DNA from: Campylobacter_A concisus_Y
GTDB lineage: Bacteria; Campylobacterota; Campylobacteria; Campylobacterales; Campylobacteraceae
DNA length: 64,000 nt
Assembly: GCF_902460415.1 (NCBI RefSeq)
Contig: NZ_CABPTY010000004.1
Location: 76,383 to 140,382, forward strand
Direction: 5' to 3'
In this document: piece by piece, positions 51,942 to 60,746 of the stretch
How positions within the stretch are numbered: position 1 is the first letter of the stretch
How the letters are laid out: each line of letters starts with the position of its first letter
The notes under the pieces: generated by a model
Told to the model about the DNA's origin: nothing
What the model saw: only the letters and a program-made list of their open reading frames with translations
Database searches by the model: none
Made by a program: the position numbers and the translations under genes

Positions 51942-52614
51942 CTATCATCCTGTCACAAATTATTGCAAAAGCTGCACTTACATTTAAGGAGTCCCAGCCT
52001 TCTTTTAACTTTATACCAATACACTCATCACACTTTGCTAGAGCCTTTTGCGGTATGCCTTCGCCCTCTGAGCCCATCACCAAAGCTCTTTTACCGGCAA
52101 ACTTCATCTCTTTTACGTTTTTGCCATTACTTGCTGTTGCATAAATTTTAAAGCCAAATTGCTTTAGTTCATTTAGCAAACTAAGCCCATCTTCAAAAAT
52201 CGCTATTGGTATCTCATAGGCAGCGCCGCTACTTGATCTTAAAACGCCTTGCATATTTATACTTTTTGCCACTATCACAAAACCTTCGCAGCCTAGAGCA
52301 TAAGCACTTCTAGCGATAGCACCGATATTGCCAACATCGCTTATGCCATAAAGAATAGCGATAAAATTTAGCTTTTTAAGCTCGGCAATGTCTGAAAATT
52401 CAAACTCACTAACATTCGCTAAAAAACCTTGATGATTCCCACCGCGAGCCAAAGACTGTGCTTTTTGATTATCCACGCGAATGATCTTTTTGCCTGTGCC
52501 ACAAATTTTAGAGAAGAGTTTTTTGTCACACTCTTTTGAGAGATATATCTCTTCTAATATCTGTGGTCGCTTGTTCAAAATATGTAAAAATAGTTGTTTT
52601 CCGTATATTATCAT
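51934..52614 (-). CDS. SpoU/TrmH-family RNA 2'-O-methyltransferase (RlmB-like)
   Basis: The 226-residue protein has the SpoU knot motifs: VGNIGAIARSAYALGCEGFV, then LVMGSEGEGIPQ, then IKLKEGWDSLNVSAAFAI. The N-terminal LYGKQL-type region matches RlmB, which modifies G2251 of 23S rRNA. Its ribosome site is weak. Class is confident; the target position is inferred. Confidence 0.9.
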   Translation of the reverse strand: MIIYGKQLFLHILNKRPQILEEIYLSKECDKKLFSKICGTGKKIIRVDNQKAQSLARGGNHQGFLANVSEFEFSDIAELKKLNFIAILYGISDVGNIGAIARSAYALGCEGFVIVAKSINMQGVLRSSSGAAYEIPIAIFEDGLSLLNELKQFGFKIYATASNGKNVKEMKFAGKRALVMGSEGEGIPQKALAKCDECIGIKLKEGWDSLNVSAAFAIICDRMIDE

Positions 52615-52725
52615 GGTAACTTATGGTAGCTAAAGTCAATTAAAATTTAACTTATTTTTGTATGTAGCTAGAGTAAATTTTACACTTTCGTTTTAGTATC
52701 GCTTAGTAGTTTTGTAGCCTATAAT

Positions 52726-53541
52726 TTAAGCTTTCGTAAGTTCATCATATATCTTTTTTACATCTTCTCCAGTTATTTTGTTAAGCAATTTTGCTTTTAC
52801 TTTTGGAGCAAGATCAAGCGAAAGTATCTCATCTTTTGTGATATTTTGAGTGGCTGTTCTGTCACTTTTTGAGATGACAACCGCCCACTCTCCACTTAAA
52901 TTTGCTTTTTCTAAAATTCGAGCTAAATTTTGAGCCTTTTCTTTAAATTTAGTCTCAAATTTTTTAGTGGCCTCTTTTATGGCAAAAATTTCTCTCTCAG
53001 GTTCTAGATTTGCGATGCTTTGTACTAAGCCTAGTATGCGTTTTGGACTTTCGTAAATAACGGCTGGATAAGCTAAATTTAGAGCATTTTGGATAGCCAA
53101 AGACCTATCTCTGCCAGTATTTGGCAAAAAGCCTAAAAAGACAAATTCCTTATCGCAAAGTCCGCTTGCAACTACACTTAAAAGTGCAGCATTTGCTCCA
53201 CTTAAAATTTCATATTCAATGTTATTTTTTTGAGCGTATCTTACTAGACTTACTCCAGGATCGCTGATACCTGGCATACCAGCATCGCTCATGTAGGCTA
53301 CATTTTTACTAAAAAAATCATCACTTAAATTTGTGAAAAAGTCATCTTCATTATGAGTGTGAAATGGAATAAATTTTGATATATTTATACTTGCGTCAAA
53401 GCGTTCGTTTAGCAGATTTATAAGGCTTTTGCAAACTCTTGTATCTTCGCAGATAGCTATCTCGCATTCACGCAAAATTCTAATCGCACGAAGCGAGATA
53501 TCTTCTAAATTTCCTATTGGAGTAGGAATAAAGTAGAGCAA
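52726..53541 (-). CDS. rsmI: 16S rRNA (cytidine(1402)-2'-O)-methyltransferase
   Basis: The 271-residue protein starts LYFIPTPIGNLEDISLRAI, then CEDTRVCKSLI, SDAGMPGISDPG and FLGFLPNTGRDR, all diagnostic of RsmI. It methylates the ribose of C1402 with RsmH partnership. The start is TTG at 53541, 3 nt past the rpmE stop; the ribosome site is weak. The C-terminal tail is rich in Lys as usual. Confidence 0.96.
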   Translation of the reverse strand: MLYFIPTPIGNLEDISLRAIRILRECEIAICEDTRVCKSLINLLNERFDASINISKFIPFHTHNEDDFFTNLSDDFFSKNVAYMSDAGMPGISDPGVSLVRYAQKNNIEYEILSGANAALLSVVASGLCDKEFVFLGFLPNTGRDRSLAIQNALNLAYPAVIYESPKRILGLVQSIANLEPEREIFAIKEATKKFETKFKEKAQNLARILEKANLSGEWAVVISKSDRTATQNITKDEILSLDLAPKVKAKLLNKITGEDVKKIYDELTKA

Positions 53542-53544
53542 GGC

Positions 53545-53748
53545 TTATTTTTGAGCGTATTTTTTCTTAAATTTCTCAACACGGCCAGCACTGTCAACTA
53601 TCTTTTCGCTGCCTGTGAAAAATGGGTGGCACTTGTCGCAAATGTCAATTCTGATTTCGCTTTTGTTTGACTTTGTCTTAAAAGTGTTGCCACACGCACA
53701 AGTTACAGTGCAATCTACGTATTCTGGATGGATATCTTTTTTCATCAT
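53545..53748 (-). CDS. rpmE: 50S ribosomal protein L31
   Basis: The 67-residue (or 66, from ATG 53745) protein reads [20 protein letters not shown] and has four cysteines ([15 protein letters not shown]) for zinc binding, so it is the C+ form of L31. The second ATG is better spaced from AAGGA. Upstream is a TATAAT promoter; rsmI follows by 3 nt. Confidence 0.97.
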
Positions 53749-53795
53749 TTTTCCTTTATTATTTTTGGGCTAATTATCTACATTAAAAGTTGCTG

Positions 53796-53801
53796 ATTAT
53801 A
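53796..53801 (-). promoter_or_regulatory. -10 box of rpmE-rsmI
   Basis: TATAAT on the minus strand lies 48 nt upstream of rpmE, preceded by a T-rich run (TTTCTTTTTA), the common Campylobacter arrangement. Confidence 0.65.
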
Positions 53802-53828
53802 TAAAAAGAAATCTAAAAATCAAATAAA

Positions 53829-54485
53829 TTAAGCTATGAATTTTGCCGCTACTGAGATAACCGCAGTCTGTGATCTTAAGATATTTTTAGTATTTAGGCA
53901 GTAGCTATTTTTAAATTTAGCCGTCTCATCCTCGCTAAATCCACCCTCTGGACCAATTATTAAAAGCTCATCATCTTTTTTCCCATTTAAGCTTTTGCCA
54001 CCAAAATTTATAGCTGAGACATTTTTATAAACGCTCATTAGCTCGTCCAAATTTTTATAAATTTCAAACTCCATTAGTGAAGTTCGTCCACACTGCTCAC
54101 ATGAAAGTGCATTTATATAGTTTAGCCTTTCAATATCTATCTTAAAATTTGCTTGAGAAAATTTAGTATAGACAAAAGCTATTTTACCAACGCCAAGTTC
54201 ATTTAAAAATGGCAATGTCTTTTCTATCGTCTTTGGATCGACGATAGCCCAAGCGATCGTAAAGTCGAATTTTTGCTCGCCATTTGAGCTGGCAAAGACA
54301 AGACTTAAGCTCGCACTTCGCCTATCAATCTCATCAATTTCATAAATATACTCTTTAAAGTCTCGTAAATTTCTAACACTTATTCGCTCACCAGCTTGCA
54401 TTCTTCTAGCTTTTAGGTGCAAAAAAGCTTCATTTACTATCTTTAAGCTTTCATTACCTGCATTTTTATCATATAAAAATTTCAT
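53829..54485 (-). CDS. rsmE: 16S rRNA (uracil(1498)-N3)-methyltransferase
   Basis: The 218-residue SPOUT enzyme has RRMQAGERISVRNLRDFKE near the start and the C-terminal knot LLIIGPEGGFSEDE and ILRSQTAVISVAAKF. It methylates U1498 in 16S rRNA. The start ATG lies 1 nt after the stop of the membrane protein upstream. The N-terminal PUA-like half is short but typical of the genus. Confidence 0.94.
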   Translation of the reverse strand: MKFLYDKNAGNESLKIVNEAFLHLKARRMQAGERISVRNLRDFKEYIYEIDEIDRRSASLSLVFASSNGEQKFDFTIAWAIVDPKTIEKTLPFLNELGVGKIAFVYTKFSQANFKIDIERLNYINALSCEQCGRTSLMEFEIYKNLDELMSVYKNVSAINFGGKSLNGKKDDELLIIGPEGGFSEDETAKFKNSYCLNTKNILRSQTAVISVAAKFIA

Positions 54486-54887
54486 CTAAATCCCTGCAAC
54501 TACAACTAAAACAAGATCACAAAATCCCTTAATAAGGGCGAATTTTTTAAATTTTTCTAAGTCACCATTAGCTGCATAAATTTTTAGCCTTTTAAACCCT
54601 ATGGCACTAAGCGCGATTAAAATTATTAAGACAATTAACATTTTTATGACATTAAATTTAAGCTCATATCCATAATACGTCCATAAAATAAGTCCGGTTA
54701 GCACAAGAAAACTAAGTAGCATATGATAAATTGGTAAAAAATATCTTATACGAAGCACATAGTTTTTACTATTGCTACCAAACTGAGTAAGTATTAAATA
54801 AAGTATATTACAGGCAACTAGTGCATAAAAAAATATCACATGAAAAGGCAAAGTATATGCAAAAAGTGAGGAGAGATGTTCGTTCAT
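54486..54887 (-). CDS. Hypothetical four-helix membrane protein (CopD/SirB-like topology)
   Basis: The 133-residue protein has four hydrophobic segments (about 12-34, 47-70, 77-97, 112-133), with a His in FHVIFFYALVACN near the first helix and another in PIYHMLLSF. The layout resembles small cytochrome-b-like or CopD proteins, but the haem ligands are not proven. It overlaps the small lipoprotein by 4 nt. Confidence 0.6.
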   Translation of the reverse strand: MNEHLSSLFAYTLPFHVIFFYALVACNILYLILTQFGSNSKNYVLRIRYFLPIYHMLLSFLVLTGLILWTYYGYELKFNVIKMLIVLIILIALSAIGFKRLKIYAANGDLEKFKKFALIKGFCDLVLVVVAGI

Positions 54888-55087
54888 TTCTTATCTTTAG
54901 AAGGCTCGTTCTCTTCTACAACTGGCTCAGGTGGAAGTTGTTCATCGATTGTGACATTTGCGTCTGGTTGAGCTATGGTCACATCACTAGGTATAGGCTC
55001 GCTAATATCGTTTTTAGCCTCATCTTTATCTCCACAACCCGCAAATAGACCAGCTATAAATAAAAAAGAAGTTATAATTTTTTTCAT
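54884..55087 (-). CDS. Small lipoprotein
   Basis: ATG 55087 overlaps the queD stop (TGATG). The 67-residue protein has a signal (KKIITSFLFIAGLFAGC) with a lipobox Cys, then a short acidic and proline-rich tail ending VEENEPSKDKK. It has no folded domain by appearance. It probably anchors in a membrane; function is unknown. Confidence 0.65.
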   Translation of the reverse strand: MKKIITSFLFIAGLFAGCGDKDEAKNDISEPIPSDVTIAQPDANVTIDEQLPPEPVVEENEPSKDKK

Positions 55088-55668
55088 CAAACGTCCTTTG
55101 GAATTTCTATTTTTAACCTATTTTTCATTTTCTCGAATAAATTTTTATCTTCCCACTCTTCTATGATAGCATCTGAAAATTTGATATCATCTAGCCTTAT
55201 CTCGCCCATTTGCTCATTTACGGCGTCCTCTTTAAAGCACTGCGCATAGCCCGTATCAGTCTCATGCACGATAATGCTATGAAGCTTCACTTCACGCTCG
55301 CCGTTATTCATCACGCTAAGCTCAAGTAGCCGCTCTATCATAACAAAAAATATGCGGCAAAACTGCTCTGCACTTGGATTTAGCGGGATCTCGATCCATC
55401 TTGCCGAGTGCTTTTTTAGATCATTTTTATACTCATCATTATCGCCTGAAAATATTGTTGTAGCGTGATCAAAACTATCAATGATCGTTTTTATATTTTG
55501 TTTCATTAAGCCAAAGTCATAAACCATGCCGGCATTATCAAGAAAATTTGAGCTAAGTAAAATTTCAGCCACATAGCTGTGCCCGTGGATGCTAGTCCTG
55601 CAACGCTTTGAGCTGCAAAATCTCACAATATGTGCATTTTCAAATCTAAAAAGCTTTCTAATAATCAT
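55087..55668 (-). CDS. queD: 6-carboxy-tetrahydropterin synthase
   Basis: ATG 55668 is preferred to TTG 55671 and gives 193 residues. Zinc-binding His residues lie in FENAHIVRFC and HGHSYVAEI; the catalytic Cys is in the CSSKRC stretch. The length exceeds typical QueD (about 120) because of an insertion and C-terminal tail. It makes carboxytetrahydropterin for queuosine. It is coupled to queE upstream, with moaA before that. Confidence 0.9.
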   Translation of the reverse strand: MIIRKLFRFENAHIVRFCSSKRCRTSIHGHSYVAEILLSSNFLDNAGMVYDFGLMKQNIKTIIDSFDHATTIFSGDNDEYKNDLKKHSARWIEIPLNPSAEQFCRIFFVMIERLLELSVMNNGEREVKLHSIIVHETDTGYAQCFKEDAVNEQMGEIRLDDIKFSDAIIEEWEDKNLFEKMKNRLKIEIPKDV

Positions 55669-56423
55669 CAAACACCTTCTTTATCGCTCCAAAGCCTGAT
55701 ATGAATACGCTCTGAATAGTTAAAACCATACTTTATAGCAAATTCTGCTGTTTTTAAAGCATTTTCGTTTAGCTCAGCTCTATTCGCCCCTATTGCCATA
55801 CACCAAACTGGCAAATCCACTTGATTTTTTATATTTATAATTTCGTCTAACTCGCTTTTGTCAAAGTGCGAGAGGACAAATTTTAAAAAGCTACTTCTTG
55901 CATTATTTTTAATAGCCAAAATAGCATCTAAATTTATACGTTTTTGCTCATTAACTCCGCTATTTGCTAGCTTTACACCAAGTGCAAAATGGCATTTTTT
56001 ATAAATTTCATATTTAGCAAAATCAATTAAGATAGTGCCATTCGTCTCAAAATGTACTTCATAATCTTCAAGCAATTTCTTTACCAAATTTATAAAATTT
56101 TCACTTTCATGCCAGATGAGTGGCTCACCACCAGTCAAAACAATGATCGGTTTTTGTATTAAGCCTTTACATAGGTTATCAACTAAGCCTAAAATTTCAT
56201 CTACACTGTAAATTTTATAATTAAAATGCCCTTTAAAAACAGCCCTTATGCTATCGCATCCTAGTAGGTTTTCACCGGTTTTTAAAGACTTTGTTTGCAC
56301 GCCAAAGCCAGAGCAGTTTAAGTTACATCCTAAAAAACGTAAGAAAATAGCCAGTCTGCCCTGATACTCGCCCTCGCCTTGAATACTTAAAAACGCTTCA
56401 ACTAGCTCTAGCTCTTTGCTCAT
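55668..56423 (-). CDS. queE: 7-carboxy-7-deazaguanine synthase (radical SAM)
   Basis: ATG 56423 overlaps the moaA stop (TGATG), giving 251 residues. The N-terminus SIQGEGEYQGRLAIFLRF is typical of QueE. The cluster-binding cysteines read GCNLNC and then GCD 19 residues later (Cys33, Cys37, Cys56), an unusually wide gap instead of CX3CX2C. LTGGEPLIW is the SAM-binding GGE motif. It forms the deazaguanine ring from QueD product. Confidence 0.88.
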   Translation of the reverse strand: MSKELELVEAFLSIQGEGEYQGRLAIFLRFLGCNLNCSGFGVQTKSLKTGENLLGCDSIRAVFKGHFNYKIYSVDEILGLVDNLCKGLIQKPIIVLTGGEPLIWHESENFINLVKKLLEDYEVHFETNGTILIDFAKYEIYKKCHFALGVKLANSGVNEQKRINLDAILAIKNNARSSFLKFVLSHFDKSELDEIINIKNQVDLPVWCMAIGANRAELNENALKTAEFAIKYGFNYSERIHIRLWSDKEGV

Positions 56424-57391
56424 CAACCACCAGTTTGATAAAAGGCACGCGAAGAGGTTTCATTGCTAGCGCCTATCGCCCATTTGTTCTCTTTTGGCTT
56501 GTTTGCTAGTACTTGCCTTAAAATTTCACTTGCAGCTACGATATCACCTTTTTCAACCGCTTTTTTGATACTAAGAGCCTCTTCAAAGTAAAGGCAAGGT
56601 ATCAAAAGTCCCTCAGCACTTAGTCTGATGCGGTTACAGCTCTCGCAAAAATCGTGTTTATGCGGATCTATGATGCCAAATTTATAACCATCATCAAGCC
56701 TATAAATAGACGCAGGCGCATTTGGTAGTTTTCCATCTTTCGTAACATTATATTTTTGTGAGATGATTTTTAAAATTTCATCGCTACTTAGCCCTTTTAG
56801 ATCATCTTTTGCGTGTGAATTTTCCATATACTCAATAAATCTGATCTGAGAATCTCTAAATTTAGCAAACTCAAGCAAATTTATAAGCTCATCATCATTT
56901 ACGCCTTTTAGTGCAACAGTGTTGATTTTTACCTTTAATCCAGCATCATGAGCTGCTTCAAAGCCAGCTAAAACTTCGTGCAAGACGCTTTTTTGTGCTA
57001 TAAATTTAGCCTTTTGCTCATTTAGCGTATCAAGCGACATATTTATGCGCTTTAGCCCAGCGTCTTTTAGCCTTTTGGCAAAGTGCGAAAGCATATAGCC
57101 ATTTGTAGTAAGCGCTAGATCAATGTCTGGATTATAATCACTTATCATCTTTATAAAAACGTCCAAATCCTTACGTACAAGCGGTTCGCCACCAGTGATT
57201 CTTATCTTTTTTATACCTTCATCAATAGCCACTTTTACAAATAAAAATAGCTCTTCAAAGGTTAATAAATTCTCTCTTGGCGTCCAGCTAAATGGTGTTG
57301 TAGGCATACAATATCTACACCTAAAGTTGCAACGCTGAGTTACAGAAATCCTTAAATAATCAACAACCCGACCATATTTATCAACTAGCAT
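56423..57391 (-). CDS. moaA: GTP 3',8-cyclase
   Basis: The 322-residue radical SAM enzyme has the N-terminal cluster CNFRCRYCMP, the RITGGEPLVRKDL motif, and the C-terminal cluster CESCNRIRLSAEGLLIPC. It ends in the required GG. It starts molybdenum cofactor synthesis. It begins a coupled run with queE, queD and the small lipoprotein. Confidence 0.97.
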   Translation of the reverse strand: MLVDKYGRVVDYLRISVTQRCNFRCRYCMPTTPFSWTPRENLLTFEELFLFVKVAIDEGIKKIRITGGEPLVRKDLDVFIKMISDYNPDIDLALTTNGYMLSHFAKRLKDAGLKRINMSLDTLNEQKAKFIAQKSVLHEVLAGFEAAHDAGLKVKINTVALKGVNDDELINLLEFAKFRDSQIRFIEYMENSHAKDDLKGLSSDEILKIISQKYNVTKDGKLPNAPASIYRLDDGYKFGIIDPHKHDFCESCNRIRLSAEGLLIPCLYFEEALSIKKAVEKGDIVAASEILRQVLANKPKENKWAIGASNETSSRAFYQTGG

Positions 57392-57513
57392 AAAGCACCT
57401 TCTTAAGCTTGGTTAGAGCTTTTTATAATTTTTTCAATTATATGTTAAAAGATTTAAATCAAAATAAAAATTTAAGCCAATTTTTGTAGTTTAAGAGTAG
57501 ATTAGTCTTTTTA

Positions 57514-57541
57514 AAATTAGCCTGTAAATTTAGGCTAATTT
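57514..57541 (-). terminator. Hairpin spanning the stop codon of the 168-residue membrane protein gene
   Basis: The arms AAATTAGCCT and AGGCTAATTT (10 bp, 8-base loop) span the stop at 57530-57532. On the minus strand they are followed by only a short TTTT-like run at the end of the arm, then AAAAAG, so termination strength is doubtful. Confidence 0.4.
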
Positions 57542-58036
57542 ATGAAATTTAAGCACAAACTCGACTCGCCCCATTCCAACATGAAGGTCCTTTGCGATCA
57601 TCGCTGCACTTTTTCCATCTTTAAACATTTTTAAAATTTGCTCTTCTTCATTGATGACACTTGGTGCGATTTTATTAATATCTCTTGTTCGCTCTTCAAG
57701 ACTAACTATCCTATCTTTTTGCTCTGTTGCAAAATCATCAATTACTCGCTCAATGCTCTTAATCGCACGAATTATTGGCACAATCTTTTCATTTATTTGC
57801 AAATCAATATTTTCTTTTATCTGTTTTTTAAGTGGCTCATATTGTTCACTATTTTTAAACGCCTCGCCCTCAAGCATTGAAATTTGCTTTTTTAGATTAA
57901 AATTTTCTTGCATAACGCTTTCTATCGCTCGCTCAAATCTCGCAAATTTTTTATTTGTCTCACTATCTTTTATCAACATCAAAGCTACTATTATCGCCAA
58001 AACGATACCAAAGCCTAAAAAAATATAAATTTCCAT
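57530..58036 (-). CDS. Membrane-anchored coiled-coil protein with HTH-like C-terminus
   Basis: The 168-residue protein has one N-terminal membrane helix (about 2-22), a coiled coil (about 30-110, with NFNLKKQISMLEGEAFKN-like heptads), and a C-terminal helical motif (ILKMFKDGKSAAMIAKDLHVGMGRVEFVLKFHKLA). That motif resembles a short helix-turn-helix. This fits the DUF6115-type proteins. It could couple the membrane to a nucleic acid or protein partner; function is unknown. Confidence 0.7.
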   Translation of the reverse strand: MEIYIFLGFGIVLAIIVALMLIKDSETNKKFARFERAIESVMQENFNLKKQISMLEGEAFKNSEQYEPLKKQIKENIDLQINEKIVPIIRAIKSIERVIDDFATEQKDRIVSLEERTRDINKIAPSVINEEEQILKMFKDGKSAAMIAKDLHVGMGRVEFVLKFHKLA

Positions 58037-58045
58037 ATTTTTCCT

Positions 58046-58567
58046 TTACGAATTCGCTCTCATTTCTCTTATCATTACACGCTCTCTAGCTGTTACGTAA
58101 GCGTTCCAGTCAGCTTCATCCTCTTCGTGCATATTTTCTATCTTTGCTAAATTTTCACTAATAGCTCTTAAATAAAGACTCAAATTTCTCTTTGGAAAGA
58201 TAGGCATAGCAATCCTTGCATAGTAAATTTCATCTTTTATAAATTTCTCTTCACTTATTTTGATGTGTGTAAAGCCGATTTCTTCGATACTAACTCTCTC
58301 TTTTAGTGGCAAATATTGCTTATGTTCGTTTTTAATATAATCACTCAGAGCATCGACTTTTCTATGAAGCTCAATCAGCAAAGTTAATAAAACTTGATCG
58401 CTCTCTTTGGTTTCGCCACGCGATTTAGCTCGTTTTAGCCAAGCCCCAAGCGCATCCTCTTCACCCGGCAAGATGGAGTCAAACTCTCTTTTAAATTTCT
58501 CGCTTCCATCTTTATCAGACTCAAATTCCATATCAAGAGGCGCTTTAAACAGCTTAATCTCACTCAT
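58046..58567 (-). CDS. Conserved hypothetical protein
   Basis: The 173-residue protein is charged and probably cytoplasmic, with a helical N-terminus (GDALGAWLKRAKSRGETK-like) and a strand-rich middle (RVSIEEIGFTHIKISEEKF). A PilZ-like pattern is possible but weak. I recognise no catalytic motif. It overlaps the prenyltransferase by 4 nt. Confidence 0.65.
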   Translation of the reverse strand: MSEIKLFKAPLDMEFESDKDGSEKFKREFDSILPGEEDALGAWLKRAKSRGETKESDQVLLTLLIELHRKVDALSDYIKNEHKQYLPLKERVSIEEIGFTHIKISEEKFIKDEIYYARIAMPIFPKRNLSLYLRAISENLAKIENMHEEDEADWNAYVTARERVMIREMRANS

Positions 58568-59439
58568 AATACGCTAATCCAAACAAAGATAAAAAATAAA
58601 ATCCCCAAATAGCCATTTAATGTAAAAAATGCTCTATCTATCTTGCTAAAGTCGCGTCTTACGATCCTATGCTCAAAAAATAAAATAACGCCACTTGCTA
58701 AAATACCAAAAAAGGCCATCGCTCCAAGCCCAGCTGCCCAAGCAAAAAGTAGCCAAAATATAAAAGCTAAAGCGTGAAAAATGGCCGATAAAAAAAGCGT
58801 GGCCTTGTCGCCGTAAATAGCTGGTATGCTAAAGAGCTTGTTTTCTTTATCAAATTTCATATCCTGAAGTGAGTAAAGCAAGTCAAATCCAGCTACCCAA
58901 AATGTCACACCAAGGCAAAGTAGCACGCTCCAAAGCGGTATGGCAGCGCTCACTGCAACCACGCCAGCGATGGGGGCAAGACCTAGGCTAAGGCCAAGCA
59001 CTAGGTGTGCTAGCTCACTAAAGCGTTTAAATAGCGAATACCCACCAAGAACAGCTAAAATAGGAAAACTTAGCCAAAATGCGAGCGAATTTATAAAATA
59101 AGCGCATGCGATAAAAATAAAAGCATTTGCCACGATAAAAAGCTGCATATTGCTCCTACCGATACGACCATCAACGCTTGGACGGCTCGCAGTTCGTGGA
59201 TTTAACTTATCGATATCTTCATCTTTATATCTATTAAATGCCATAGCAAAATTTCTAGCACTAACAGCGCAAAAAGTACCTAAGATAAGCAGTTTAAAGC
59301 CAAACCAAGCCGAGCCACTTTCTATCTTGCTAGCAACTATCATCGCCACAAAAATAAAAGGCAAAGCAAAAACAGAATGCTTAAAAACGATAAGTTCAGC
59401 GATAATTTTTAATTTTTCTATCATTTGATAAATTTCCAT
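58564..59439 (-). CDS. mqnP: UbiA-family prenyltransferase, menaquinone (futalosine) type
   Basis: The 291-residue polytopic protein has the UbiA motif 1 in FNRYKDEDIDKLNPRTASRP (NxxxDxxxD variant, about 68-88) and motif 2 in LLYSLQDMKFDKENKLFSIP. Campylobacter makes menaquinone by the futalosine route, so an MqnP role (attaching the prenyl tail) is likely, although the sequence alone gives only the family. The start may be ATG 59439 or ATG 59421 (MIEKLKII). Confidence 0.85.
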   Translation of the reverse strand: MEIYQMIEKLKIIAELIVFKHSVFALPFIFVAMIVASKIESGSAWFGFKLLILGTFCAVSARNFAMAFNRYKDEDIDKLNPRTASRPSVDGRIGRSNMQLFIVANAFIFIACAYFINSLAFWLSFPILAVLGGYSLFKRFSELAHLVLGLSLGLAPIAGVVAVSAAIPLWSVLLCLGVTFWVAGFDLLYSLQDMKFDKENKLFSIPAIYGDKATLFLSAIFHALAFIFWLLFAWAAGLGAMAFFGILASGVILFFEHRIVRRDFSKIDRAFFTLNGYLGILFFIFVWISVL

Positions 59440-59529
59440 TTTCTTTAAAAATAGTTGATTTTACACCATTTTGCTTTAAATTTGAATTTATATTATCATT
59501 ACAAGATTAATTTAAAACAAAGGGTTATT

Positions 59530-60744
59530 ATGGGCAAAGCAGCGATTATTGGAGATAGTTTTAGTGCGTTATTTACGGCTTACGAATTAGCTAAAAAAGG
59601 TGAAGAAATTTTAATTATTAGCAGCCAAAAAGATGATTTTACAAATGGAATTTTAACGCCTTTTGGTACACACGCTCTTGCAAAAGATGGAGCGATATCT
59701 AGCTCGTTTATGGGGCTAGTTAGCAAAAAAAGCGAGCTTGATATAAGTATTTGCTTAAATGAAACCTTTAGAGCTTGGATAACAAATTTTACACTTAAAT
59801 CAACCAAAGCTCACGACAAAAAGATGCAAATTTTGTTTTCAAAATTTGGTAAGAAAAGCTTTGAATTTTTAAGAGATTTAAACAACAAATATCCGCAGAT
59901 AAATTTCGATGAGAGCGGCGTTTATCTACTTTTTAGCAATGACGAAAGCTTTAAAAAAAGGCTTGATGAGATAAAAGTTGCCCATAGCGAGCAAGAAATT
60001 TTAAGTGTAGATAAAGAGCTTGCAAATTTTGGGCTAATAAATAAAAACATAAAAGGCGCTATAAATTTAGCCAACAACGCAAGTATTGATACAAATGAGC
60101 TAAAAAAAGCTTTGATAAATGAGCTAAATTCTCTTGGGGTAAAATTTATAAATGATGAAATTTATGAGCTAAAAACGCAAGGGCAAATAGTACAAAAAGC
60201 TACCGGCAATAACGGCGAATATGAGGCCGATAGCTTTGTGATTGCTTCAAAAAATTTAGAGCTTTCAAATAAGCTAGGCACGAGCTTAAATGCGATTTTG
60301 GCTAAATTTTATACTATTGATCTTAGCCTAAATGAAGGGCAAATTCCTAAAAAACCAATCATTTTAAATGATTTATTTGCCAAAATTTATCCAACTAAAA
60401 ATGGCGTTACGATTATTACAAATTTACAAGTCGGCGCTATCGATACGCTTGTTAAAACTGAAAAGATTAATGCATTTTTAAATGAGCTAAAGATACATCT
60501 TGGTATAAGTGAGCTAAAAGAGCCTAGTTTTAGGGCAAACTACGTGCTTCTTAGCTCAAACGATAAGCCAGCTCTTGGACGCGATAGCGTATATAGCAAC
60601 TTGGTCTATAACCAAGCTTATGGACTAAATGAGCTTAGCTTTGCTCCGTATTTTGCTGGTATTTTGGCTAGTCTTATAAAAGATAGCAAAAATAACGATG
60701 AAAATGATGAAATTTTACTCTTTAGCTCGTTTTATGAGGGCTAG
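59530..60744 (+). CDS. FAD-dependent oxidoreductase (DadA-like)
   Basis: I start at ATG 59530 with AAAGGG upstream; the longer frame begins in the leader. The 404-residue protein begins KAAIIGDSFSALFTAYELAKKG, a degenerate Rossmann motif where GxGxxG reads GDSFSA. The C-terminus has GRDSVYSNLVYNQAYGLNELSFAPYFAG, the FAD-binding segment of D-amino-acid dehydrogenase-like enzymes. Substrate is unknown and flavin binding may be altered. It is divergent from the prenyltransferase and is followed by miaA. Confidence 0.7.
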   Translation: MGKAAIIGDSFSALFTAYELAKKGEEILIISSQKDDFTNGILTPFGTHALAKDGAISSSFMGLVSKKSELDISICLNETFRAWITNFTLKSTKAHDKKMQILFSKFGKKSFEFLRDLNNKYPQINFDESGVYLLFSNDESFKKRLDEIKVAHSEQEILSVDKELANFGLINKNIKGAINLANNASIDTNELKKALINELNSLGVKFINDEIYELKTQGQIVQKATGNNGEYEADSFVIASKNLELSNKLGTSLNAILAKFYTIDLSLNEGQIPKKPIILNDLFAKIYPTKNGVTIITNLQVGAIDTLVKTEKINAFLNELKIHLGISELKEPSFRANYVLLSSNDKPALGRDSVYSNLVYNQAYGLNELSFAPYFAGILASLIKDSKNNDENDEILLFSSFYEG

Positions 60745-60746
60745 AC

